A DNA stretch of 64,000 nucleotides from Silicimonas sp. Its GTDB lineage: Bacteria; Pseudomonadota; Alphaproteobacteria; Rhodobacterales; Rhodobacteraceae. Numbering within the stretch: the stretch's first letter is position 1; every line of letters starts with the position of its first letter. The stretch covers positions 1 to 64,000 of the forward strand of contig JAOXSD010000113.1 in NCBI GenBank assembly GCA_025800205.1, given 5' to 3'. The position numbers and the translations under genes were made by a program. Under the pieces are notes generated by a model. That model was not told the DNA's origin. It did not search any database and saw nothing but the letters and a program-made list of their open reading frames with translations. Positions 8,312 through 16,410 of this stretch are shown piece by piece.

Positions 8312-10770
8312 TGCATCACCGGCGTCGGCTCTAGGGTCGCATCCGCGCGCGGGCGCAGGCTTTCGGGGTCATACACCGGTGCGCCGAGGACGCGGGCGGC
8401 GCGGGGCTCGCCATGGATGATCACCTGCAGATCGGTGCCCGGCGTGGTGGCCTCGGGTTTGAGATAGGCGAAGGCGAGGATCTTGCCGACGCTGGGGCCG
8501 AAGGCGACCGAGGCGGTGGCGCCAACCACATGGCCGTCCCGCAGCACCGCTTCGCCGCCATGGCCATCGGCCACACCATCGGGGTCGATCTCCAGATAGG
8601 CGCAGCGCCAGGGCAGATCGCTGTTCAGGGTCAGGTTGCGGCCGATGTAATCCTTGTCGGTGCGGGCGAAACGAAGCACGTCGGCCTCGGCCAGGGTGAC
8701 TTCGTTGGTGAGTTCGCCGGCCCCTTTGAAGCCTTTTTCCATCCGCATCGCGTTCATGGCGAAGGAGCCGTAATCGGTGAGGCCAAAGGGCGCGCCCGCC
8801 TCGGAAAGCGCGGTGTAAACATCGACGCAGGCGGCGCGGGGCATGTGAAACTCCCAGCCCAATTCGCCCGCATAGGACATGCGCATCGCCCAAAGCTTGT
8901 GGCCCGCAACGGTGATCTCCTGCGCGGTGAGCCAGCGGAACCCGGCGTTGGACAGGTCGGCCTCGGTGCAGGCGCCGAGCACGTCGCGGGCGCGGGGGCC
9001 GTTGAGGGAAAGGGCCGCCCAGTCTTCCGACAGGGTGGTCACGGTGACATCGGCCCCGTCGCGGTGGGTGGCGAGGTGGTCGAGCAGGCGTTGTTCGAAG
9101 AAGGCGGCGCAGACCAGGTAGAAGCTGTCGTCGCCCATGCGCAGGATGGTGGTTTCCAACTCGATCCGGCCCCGGCGGTTGAGCATGTGGGTCAGGGTGA
9201 TGGCGCCGGTTTTCTGCGGCATCCGGTTGGCGGTGAGCCGGTCGAGACGCGCGTAGGCGTCAGGGCCGTCGACCCGCACCTTGGTGAAGGCGTTGACATC
9301 CATCAGGCCGACCCGTTCGCGGACGGCGGCCACCTCATGGGCGATCATGGCGTCCACGGGGGTGCGGTTGAAGGAATAATGGTCCTCTTGTGCCATGCCG
9401 TTCCGGGCGAAAAAGCGGGGGCGTTCGAAACCGTAGACCTCTTCATGGACCGCGCCTTTGGATTTGAGGATCTCGTGGAGCGGCGAGGGTTTCAGCGGGC
9501 GGCCGGCGAGGCGGTTGAAATGGGGGAAGGGGATCTCGTGGCGGAGACAGTAGTCTTCGTGGGCTTTCTCCACCTGCCAGTCTTTGGTGGCATAGGCGCC
9601 GAAGCGGCGCGGATCGAATTCGCGCATGGAGATGTCGGCGGCGCCATGGACCATCCAGCGGGCCAGTTCGCGGGTCAGGCCGGGCCCCCAGCCGATGCCG
9701 ATCTGGGTGCCACAACAACACCAGTAATTCCGCACGCCGGGGGCGGGGCCAATGAGCGGATTGCCGTCGGGCGGGTGGCTGATCGCGCCATGGACTTCGC
9801 GCTGAATGCCGCGTTCCGCGAGCACCGGCATGCGGTTCAGGCTTTCTTCCAGCCAGGGCATGACCCGATCGTAATCGGCACCAAAGAGCCAGTTTTCATA
9901 GTCCCAAGGGCAATGGTCGTGCCAGACGGAGTTGGGGTTCTCTTTCTCATAGATCCCGATCAGGCCGCGCTTCTGTTCCATGCGGATGTAGCCCGAGGCC
10001 TTTTTGTCATCGCGGATGACGGGGAGTTCTGTGTCGAGCGCTTCGAACTCCGGCACCGGTTCGGTGACGAAATAATGGTGGGTCATCGAGGTCATGGGGA
10101 GTTGCAGACCGGACCATTCCCCCATCTGCCGCGCATAGGTGCCGCCCGCATTGACCACATGTTCGCACGTGATCGTGCCGCGTTCGGTCTCGACCACCCA
10201 TTCGCCAGTCGCGCCTTGGGTGATGTTGGTGGCGCGGCACTGGCGGAAAATTCGGACGCCCTTTGCCCGGGCGCCTGCGGCCATGGCCATGGTGACATTG
10301 GTCGGATCCACATGGCCGTCATCGGGCGTATGCAGCGCGCCCAGTACACCGTCGAGATTGTAGAACGGGTGCAATGCGGCGACCCGCTCGGGCCCCACCA
10401 ATTCGATGTTGAACCCCAGCGCCCGACCCACCGACAGCGTATGGCGCAGCCAATCCATTTCGTCTTCCGTATAGGCGAGGCGGAACGAACCACAGCCGTG
10501 CCAGGTGACCGGCTGGCCGGTCTCGGCCTCGAGCCCGCCGGAATAGAGGCCGATGTTGTAATCGACGCATTTTCCGAGCCCGTAGGAACTGGTGGAATGG
10601 GTGATCTGCCCCGCCGCGTGCCAGGTCGAGCCGCTGGTGAGTTCCGCCTTTTCCAGCAGCACCGTTTCGCCACCCCAGCCCTCATGACCCAGGTGATAGG
10701 CCAGTCCTGCGCCCATCACGCCGCCCCCCACGATCACCACGCGGGCGTGGCTTGGACATGCTTCGGCCAT
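8308..10770 (-). CDS. FAD-dependent oxidoreductase of the dimethylglycine/sarcosine dehydrogenase family with GcvT-like C-terminus
   Basis: 820 aa; VVIVGGGVMGAGLAYHLG (FAD Rossmann), GSTWHAAGQI, C-terminal GcvT-like region (MRMSYAGELGWEFHMP). Confidence 0.88.
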   Translation of the reverse strand: MAEACPSHARVVIVGGGVMGAGLAYHLGHEGWGGETVLLEKAELTSGSTWHAAGQITHSTSSYGLGKCVDYNIGLYSGGLEAETGQPVTWHGCGSFRLAYTEDEMDWLRHTLSVGRALGFNIELVGPERVAALHPFYNLDGVLGALHTPDDGHVDPTNVTMAMAAGARAKGVRIFRQCRATNITQGATGEWVVETERGTITCEHVVNAGGTYARQMGEWSGLQLPMTSMTHHYFVTEPVPEFEALDTELPVIRDDKKASGYIRMEQKRGLIGIYEKENPNSVWHDHCPWDYENWLFGADYDRVMPWLEESLNRMPVLAERGIQREVHGAISHPPDGNPLIGPAPGVRNYWCCCGTQIGIGWGPGLTRELARWMVHGAADISMREFDPRRFGAYATKDWQVEKAHEDYCLRHEIPFPHFNRLAGRPLKPSPLHEILKSKGAVHEEVYGFERPRFFARNGMAQEDHYSFNRTPVDAMIAHEVAAVRERVGLMDVNAFTKVRVDGPDAYARLDRLTANRMPQKTGAITLTHMLNRRGRIELETTILRMGDDSFYLVCAAFFEQRLLDHLATHRDGADVTVTTLSEDWAALSLNGPRARDVLGACTEADLSNAGFRWLTAQEITVAGHKLWAMRMSYAGELGWEFHMPRAACVDVYTALSEAGAPFGLTDYGSFAMNAMRMEKGFKGAGELTNEVTLAEADVLRFARTDKDYIGRNLTLNSDLPWRCAYLEIDPDGVADGHGGEAVLRDGHVVGATASVAFGPSVGKILAFAYLKPEATTPGTDLQVIIHGEPRAARVLGAPVYDPESLRPRADATLEPTPVMQ

Positions 10771-10829
10771 GGGCGCTCTCCTCTCGCCGGATTTTTCACT
10801 CGACAGGCTAAGCGCACAAAAGTACCATC

Positions 10830-10845
10830 GTCAATCATGAATGAC
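10830..10845. promoter_or_regulatory. Near-perfect 16-bp palindrome GTCAATCATGAATGAC over the RpiR start codon (candidate operator)
   Basis: 14 of 16 positions self-complementary; lies in the divergent promoter region between the flavoprotein and the regulator. Confidence 0.45.
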
Positions 10846-11739
10846 ACAGATGTATCATCCGCAAGTCCCTCCACCCTGATCCTCGACCGGCTGGCCGAGG
10901 AATTGCCCGCGCTGACCCCCGAGGCGCGCAAGGCCGCGACCTATGTGCTGGAGAACCCCCGCGACGTGGGCGTGTCGACCGTGCGCGAGATTGCGGAAGC
11001 CGCGCGCGTCAAACCCAACACGGTGGTGCGCATGGCGCGGCAGGTGGGGTTCGACGGCTATGACGATTTCCGCCTGCCCTTCCGCGAGGCGATCCGCCAG
11101 GGGGCGGCCGATTTCCCCGACCGGGCGCGCTGGCTGCAGGACATTCGCAAGAGCGGCGATCTGGGCGGGCTCTATGCCGACATGGTGCAGACCACCCTCA
11201 GCAATATCGAAGACAGCTTTGCAGGCATTTCGGCCGAGGATCTGAAATTGGCGGCCGAGACGATCTGGGCCGCGAACAACGTCTTTACCTTGGGCGTGGG
11301 CGTGATGAATTCGGTGGCGCGGAATTTCACCTATCTGGCGTCGACCGGCATGGTGCGGTTCCACGCCATCCCGCGCGCAGGCTCCACCGCCATTGACGAT
11401 CTGGCCTGGGCAGGCGGCGAGGATGTACTCATCGCCATCACCTGCCGCCCCTATCGTTCGGAAGTGGTGGAAGCGGTGGAAACCGCCCAGGCCCAGGGCG
11501 TGCGCGTGGTGGCGATTTCCGACAGCCCGGCCAGCCCGATCCTGCGGAAGGCCGACCACGGCTTTGTCATCACCTGCGACACGCCGCAGTTCTTCCCGTC
11601 ATCCGTGTCGATCATCGCGCTTCTCGAAACCCTGCTGAGCTTCGTCATCGCGGTTGCCAGCGACGAGATCGTGGACCGGGTCGAGACCTTCCATGACCGC
11701 CGCCATCGTCTCGGCCTCTACCACGGCGGTGCCCCATGA
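10837..11739 (+). CDS. RpiR-family (MurR/RpiR) transcriptional regulator
   Basis: 300 aa from ATG 10837; STVREIAEAARVKPNTVVRMARQVGFDGYDDFR HTH plus SIS domain. Confidence 0.87.
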   Translation: MNDTDVSSASPSTLILDRLAEELPALTPEARKAATYVLENPRDVGVSTVREIAEAARVKPNTVVRMARQVGFDGYDDFRLPFREAIRQGAADFPDRARWLQDIRKSGDLGGLYADMVQTTLSNIEDSFAGISAEDLKLAAETIWAANNVFTLGVGVMNSVARNFTYLASTGMVRFHAIPRAGSTAIDDLAWAGGEDVLIAITCRPYRSEVVEAVETAQAQGVRVVAISDSPASPILRKADHGFVITCDTPQFFPSSVSIIALLETLLSFVIAVASDEIVDRVETFHDRRHRLGLYHGGAP

Positions 11740-12809
11740 CGATCCGGTCGCTGGACGCACGCTACTACACCGACGCCGAGGTGTTCCGCGCCGAGACCCG
11801 GGGGCTTTTTGCCCGCAGCTGGCAATTCGGCTGCCATGTCTCGGACCTGCCCGATGTTGGCTCCTACATGACATTCGAGATCGGCGGCGAAAGTCTCTTT
11901 GCGATCCGGGGCCGGGACCATGAGATCCGCGTTTTCTACAATGTCTGCCAGCATCGCGCCCACCAGCTTGTCGAAGGCTCCGGCACGACCCGCGTCGTGG
12001 TCTGCCCCTATCACGCCTGGACCTATGAGATGACCGGCGAACTGCGCGCAGGCCCGAACCTCAAGGCGGTCGAAGGCTTCGATCCGAAGAGCATCTGCCT
12101 GACCCAGGTGCGCGCCGAAGAATTTCTGGGCTTTCTCTTCGTCAATCTCGACCCGGATGCCGCCCCCATGGACGCGTGGTTCCCGCAGGCGCGCGAAGAA
12201 CTCACCGAATGGCTGCCCCATTGGGCCGATCTGAAACCGCTCGAATGGGTCGAGATCCCGGAGAATTGCAACTGGAAGGTCTCGGTCGAGAATTATTCCG
12301 AATGCTACCATTGCGCGCTGAACCACCCGACCTTTGCCAGCGGCGTGGTCAAGCCCGAGACCTATGACATTCAGCCCCAGGGCATGTGCCTGCGCCACAC
12401 CACCGAATGTCAGAACCTCGAGGCGATGACCTATGACATCCACTCGGGCTTCGATCATTTCGACGAGTATTCGAGCTGGTTTCTCTGGCCGGTGTTTTCC
12501 TTCCAGGTCTATCCCGGCAATGTGCTGAACACCTATCACTGGCGCGCCATCGATCCCGATCATGTGGTGGTCTGGCGCGGCTGGTATTCGGTGGCGGGCG
12601 TGGATGATGCCCGGATCCGCGCGCTGGCCCAGCAGGACCGCAACACCACGGTGGCCGAAGACATCACGCTTGTGGAATCGGTGCAGCGCGGGCTCCATTC
12701 GCGCGGCTATCGTCCAGGTCCGCTGGTGGTCGACCCCAAAGGCGGCGTGAATTCCGAACATCCCGTCATGCACCTGCAACGCTGGATGCGCGAGGCCGTG
12801 GAGGGTTGA
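11736..12809 (+). CDS. Rieske [2Fe-2S] ring-hydroxylating-type oxygenase alpha subunit (betaine/carnitine demethylase-like)
   Basis: 357 aa; CQHRAHQLVEG...CPYHAWTY Rieske ligands; NCNWKVSVENYSECYHCALNHP mononuclear-iron motif. Confidence 0.87.
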   Translation: MTIRSLDARYYTDAEVFRAETRGLFARSWQFGCHVSDLPDVGSYMTFEIGGESLFAIRGRDHEIRVFYNVCQHRAHQLVEGSGTTRVVVCPYHAWTYEMTGELRAGPNLKAVEGFDPKSICLTQVRAEEFLGFLFVNLDPDAAPMDAWFPQAREELTEWLPHWADLKPLEWVEIPENCNWKVSVENYSECYHCALNHPTFASGVVKPETYDIQPQGMCLRHTTECQNLEAMTYDIHSGFDHFDEYSSWFLWPVFSFQVYPGNVLNTYHWRAIDPDHVVVWRGWYSVAGVDDARIRALAQQDRNTTVAEDITLVESVQRGLHSRGYRPGPLVVDPKGGVNSEHPVMHLQRWMREAVEG

Positions 12810-12835
12810 ACCGGCGGCCTGCTGGCCCGCCGCGC

Positions 12836-13777
12836 TCAGATGTCGTCCAGAAAGCGCAGAGTGCAGGCGATCAGATCATCAATGGTCTCCCCGCCCCGGC
12901 GCGCCCCAAAGCCGTGATCGGCCTCAAGCGTGACCACCTGCGTGGGGCGCGCACCGCGCCGGGTGCGCAGGGTTTCGGCCCATTTCGGCCCCGCGCCCGC
13001 CACCTGATCGCGCCGACCGCTCACCACCAGGACCGGGCCGGGGAACCCCGCCCCGTCCTCGACCGGGCGGGCGGCTTCGAGCTGGGCGAAAAACGCGGCC
13101 CGCAATCCCGTGCGCCCCACCATCGCCCGCCCCTGCCCGGCGCGTGCAAGACGCGCGCCTTCGGCCAGGGCATCGGCGCCCAGAAGGCCGCCATAGGTCG
13201 CGCGCGGATCAAGCACCGGGTTCCAGAGCACCAGCGCATCGGCCGCGACCCCGTCCGCCAGACCGCGCAGAGCCACCAGCCCGCCCTGGCTGAAGCCCAG
13301 AAGCACCAGCTGCGCGCGGTCCAGACCGGCCATGCGCCGGGTCTCGGTCACCGCGCGGCGCAGATCCGCCACCTGACTGTCGAATGTCGTGTCCGCCCAG
13401 CGCCCGGCACTCTCTCCCGAGCCGCGAAAATCGAACCGGACCGAAGCGATACCCTGCGCCGCCAGCGCCTCGGCCACCTGCTCAAAGAACCGCCCCTCGC
13501 GCCCGCGCACCGGAAATTCGTCCCGTGTGCCCGTATAGCCATGGAGCATCAGCACCACCTGATCGGCGCGCCCCGCCGCGGGCCGCCGCAGGCTCGCGGC
13601 CAGAGCCCCGTCCGCACCTTGCCACCGGACCTCTGCCTCTTCCATCTGGACGCCCTGCCCCTGTAGTCTTTGCACCTGCGGCATCGCACATGCGGGTGCC
13701 GCCGCCACATTGCCGGAAAAAGCGACCAAAGCCATGGAAAATGTCAAGAAACGCGCAAGACAACGACGGGCATTCAT
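12836..13777 (-). CDS. Alpha/beta hydrolase with signal peptide
   Basis: 313 aa; LMLHGYTGTRDEF, LLGFSQGGLVALRG nucleophile elbow, DHGFG. Confidence 0.75.
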   Translation of the reverse strand: MNARRCLARFLTFSMALVAFSGNVAAAPACAMPQVQRLQGQGVQMEEAEVRWQGADGALAASLRRPAAGRADQVVLMLHGYTGTRDEFPVRGREGRFFEQVAEALAAQGIASVRFDFRGSGESAGRWADTTFDSQVADLRRAVTETRRMAGLDRAQLVLLGFSQGGLVALRGLADGVAADALVLWNPVLDPRATYGGLLGADALAEGARLARAGQGRAMVGRTGLRAAFFAQLEAARPVEDGAGFPGPVLVVSGRRDQVAGAGPKWAETLRTRRGARPTQVVTLEADHGFGARRGGETIDDLIACTLRFLDDI

Positions 13778-13846
13778 ATTAGAATCCTCGGCAAATGGCG
13801 GGCAATGGATCCGCAAAAACCATAGAGGCTCTGAGCGGGGGCGCAA

Positions 13847-14641
13847 TTGACTTTCAACCTATTCAAAACGCCCGCCATCCGGCGGTCCGGCCCGACATCC
13901 GGCTCCCGTCTCCGCGCTTTCGCCTGCACCCTTGCCGGGCTCTGCCTTCTGGCGACGACCTTCGCGCCCAGTCCGGTGGCGGCAAATTCCGGCAGCGCCG
14001 GGATCTCCATCGCCATTGTCGGCGACAGCATCGCGCGCGGCTATTGCCGGGGGCTGAAGCGCCATCTGAAGCCGCTTTCGCAAGTGTCGCTCCATTGCTG
14101 GACGAAACCCTCATCGGGGCTGACCCGGCTCGATTTCTTCAACTGGAACGACGAGCTGCGCAGCCTGCTGCCCCGGGGCAAGGTGGATTACGCGATCATC
14201 TCCATGGGCGCCAATGACGCCCAGGACATGACGCTGAAGAACCGGATCGTCCGGTTTTCCGACCCGGCCTGGGGTGAGGTCTATCGCGCCCGGGTCGATG
14301 ACATGATCGACCTGTTCAAGGCCAATGGCACCGATGTGTTCTGGATCGGTATGCCGATTGCCCGCTCGAAAAACTACACCTCCAAGATGGCGAAACTGAA
14401 CCGGATCTACACCGATGCGTCGTCGTCCCGGGGCGCCACCTTCATTTCGCTTTGGGAATTCACCCAGGAGGCCTCGGGCCGCTATACCCGGGTGCTGCCC
14501 GGGCTGGACGGGCGGCCGCAACTGGCCCGCGCCAAGGACGGCATCCATTTCAACCGCACCGGCGAGCGGATCGTGTCGTGCCACATCTGGCGCGAGATGG
14601 GGCTGACCGGGCTGGAGCCGGGTGCCGGCAAAGTCTGCTGA
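13847..14641 (+). CDS. SGNH/GDSL-type hydrolase (probable TTG start)
   Basis: 264 aa; IAIVGDSIARGYCRGLK block I; AKDGIHFNRTGERI (DxxH) block V. Confidence 0.75.
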   Translation: MTFNLFKTPAIRRSGPTSGSRLRAFACTLAGLCLLATTFAPSPVAANSGSAGISIAIVGDSIARGYCRGLKRHLKPLSQVSLHCWTKPSSGLTRLDFFNWNDELRSLLPRGKVDYAIISMGANDAQDMTLKNRIVRFSDPAWGEVYRARVDDMIDLFKANGTDVFWIGMPIARSKNYTSKMAKLNRIYTDASSSRGATFISLWEFTQEASGRYTRVLPGLDGRPQLARAKDGIHFNRTGERIVSCHIWREMGLTGLEPGAGKVC

Positions 14642-14662
14642 CCCCGGGGCGGGACACTGGCC

Positions 14663-16075
14663 ATGCTGTTTCACACCTTCGAATTCGCCGCCTTCTTTGT
14701 CCTGGTCTTCCTGACCTGGCTCTGGATCGCCACCCGCGCGCCGCGGCTGCAGATCCCGTTCCTGATCCTGGTCAGTTTCATCTTCTACGGCGCCTGGGAC
14801 TGGCGGTTCTGCGCCCTGCTGTTTGCCAGCGCCGCCGGCAATCACTATGTGGCGCTGGCGGTGGAGGGCGCGCGCGAACCGGTCCGCCGCAAACAGCTTC
14901 TGACCCTGGCCATCGCCGCCAATCTCGGCGTGCTGGGCCTGTTCAAATATTTCGACTTTTTCCTGACCAGCCTCAATAATCTGCTGTTCCGGCTCGGGTT
15001 CGATGAGTTGCCCTATGTCTTTGAACTGGTGCTGCCGGTGGGGATCTCGTTTTTCACCTTTCAGGCGATTTCCTATATCGTCGATGTCCACCGGGGCGAG
15101 TTGAAAGCCTCGAAAACCCTGCCCGAGACCCTTCTGTTCATCTCGCTGTTTCCGCAATTGGTGGCCGGCCCGATCGTGCGCGCAAAGGACATGCTGCCGC
15201 AGATCCGCGCCCGCGCCACCGCCCTCACCCAGCCGCAAAGGATCGCCCTTGGCTTTGCCACGGTGATGATCGTCTCGGGCCTGTTCAAGAAACTGGTGAT
15301 GGCCAATCACATGGCCACCGGCATTGTCGATGAGGTCTTTTTCGACCCGGCCGCCTATGGCGCGGGCGATCTGCTGCTGGCCGCCTATGGCTACACGATC
15401 CAGATCTATTGCGATTTCAGCGGCTATTCCGACATGGCCATCGGCCTCTCCGCGCTGCTCGGCTTCGTCATCCCGATCAATTTCGACCGCCCGTTTCGCG
15501 CCGCCTCGATGCGCGAATTCTGGCGCCGCTGGCATATCTCGCTGTCGACCTGGCTGCGCGATTATCTCTATGTGCCGCTGGGCGGCAACCGGGGCCGGCC
15601 CTGGCGGACCCGGCGCAACCTGATGCTGACCATGGTGCTGGGCGGGCTCTGGCACGGGGCGGCCTGGACCTTCATCCTCTGGGGCGCGCTCCACGGCACC
15701 TTTCTGGTGGTCGAAACCCTGTTTCGCGCGGCAGGCCGCGTGCAGCTGCCCCGGGCGCTGAAAATCTTCATCGTCTTTCACCTGGTGGTGCTGACCTTCG
15801 TGATCTTCCGCATCGAATCCCTGCCGCAATTGTGGGACTTTCTGGCCGGGCTGACCCGGATCGGCATGGAGACGGAGCTGGCCACCCCCTTCCTCATCGG
15901 CCTGGTCGCCTTCGGGATCGCCACCCATTTCCTGCCGCCGGTGGCACCGCGCGCCGCCCGCGCCATCGACCACCTGCCCTGGCCGCTCACCGCCCTTCTG
16001 GGCGCGGCCGCGATCACCTTCATCGCAGGGGTCGCACCGCCGGGCATCACCCCTTTCATCTACTTCCAGTTCTAG
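14663..16075 (+). CDS. MBOAT-family O-acyltransferase (AlgI-like)
   Basis: 470 aa; YCDFSGYSDMAIG, REFWRRWHISLSTWLRDYLYVPLGGNRG, GLWHGAAWTFILWGALHG. Confidence 0.92.
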   Translation: MLFHTFEFAAFFVLVFLTWLWIATRAPRLQIPFLILVSFIFYGAWDWRFCALLFASAAGNHYVALAVEGAREPVRRKQLLTLAIAANLGVLGLFKYFDFFLTSLNNLLFRLGFDELPYVFELVLPVGISFFTFQAISYIVDVHRGELKASKTLPETLLFISLFPQLVAGPIVRAKDMLPQIRARATALTQPQRIALGFATVMIVSGLFKKLVMANHMATGIVDEVFFDPAAYGAGDLLLAAYGYTIQIYCDFSGYSDMAIGLSALLGFVIPINFDRPFRAASMREFWRRWHISLSTWLRDYLYVPLGGNRGRPWRTRRNLMLTMVLGGLWHGAAWTFILWGALHGTFLVVETLFRAAGRVQLPRALKIFIVFHLVVLTFVIFRIESLPQLWDFLAGLTRIGMETELATPFLIGLVAFGIATHFLPPVAPRAARAIDHLPWPLTALLGAAAITFIAGVAPPGITPFIYFQF

Positions 16076-16083
16076 GAGCGGCC

Positions 16084-16359
16084 ATGACGCGCGACAAAGC
16101 CCCCCGAACCGTTTCTCCGAAAGCGGCCGCCGCCGCGGCAGGGATCTGGGCGCTGGCGACCCTCGCGCTCAACACCGGCGCCCTGCCCGACTGGGCGCGC
16201 TCGATCCACCTGCCCGACGGGCTGCAATGGCAGGTGATCCAGATCGCCGACGGGATCGACGAAACCGCCCGGGATCTGGGGCTCGATCAGGTGAAGGCAA
16301 GGCTCGGCGCGCTGACCGAGGCCCTTGGCGCCGGGGACGACGGGTTCGACACGTTCTGA
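16084..16359 (+). CDS. Small hypothetical protein with one predicted TM segment, in the MBOAT/SGNH operon
   Basis: 91 aa; ATG 8 bp after the MBOAT stop; hydrophobic AAAAAAGIWALATLALNTG. Confidence 0.55.
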   Translation: MTRDKAPRTVSPKAAAAAAGIWALATLALNTGALPDWARSIHLPDGLQWQVIQIADGIDETARDLGLDQVKARLGALTEALGAGDDGFDTF

Positions 16360-16410
16360 ACCACCCGTCGCCCCGGATCCAAACAGGGGCTTCCCAGTCC
16401 CCGGCCCCCG

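Noticed and set aside
8413-10836. N-terminal extension of the RpiR ORF (track ORF 8413..11739, 1108 aa)
   Set aside because: Antisense to the DMGDH-like flavoprotein; the RpiR homology begins at ATG 10837
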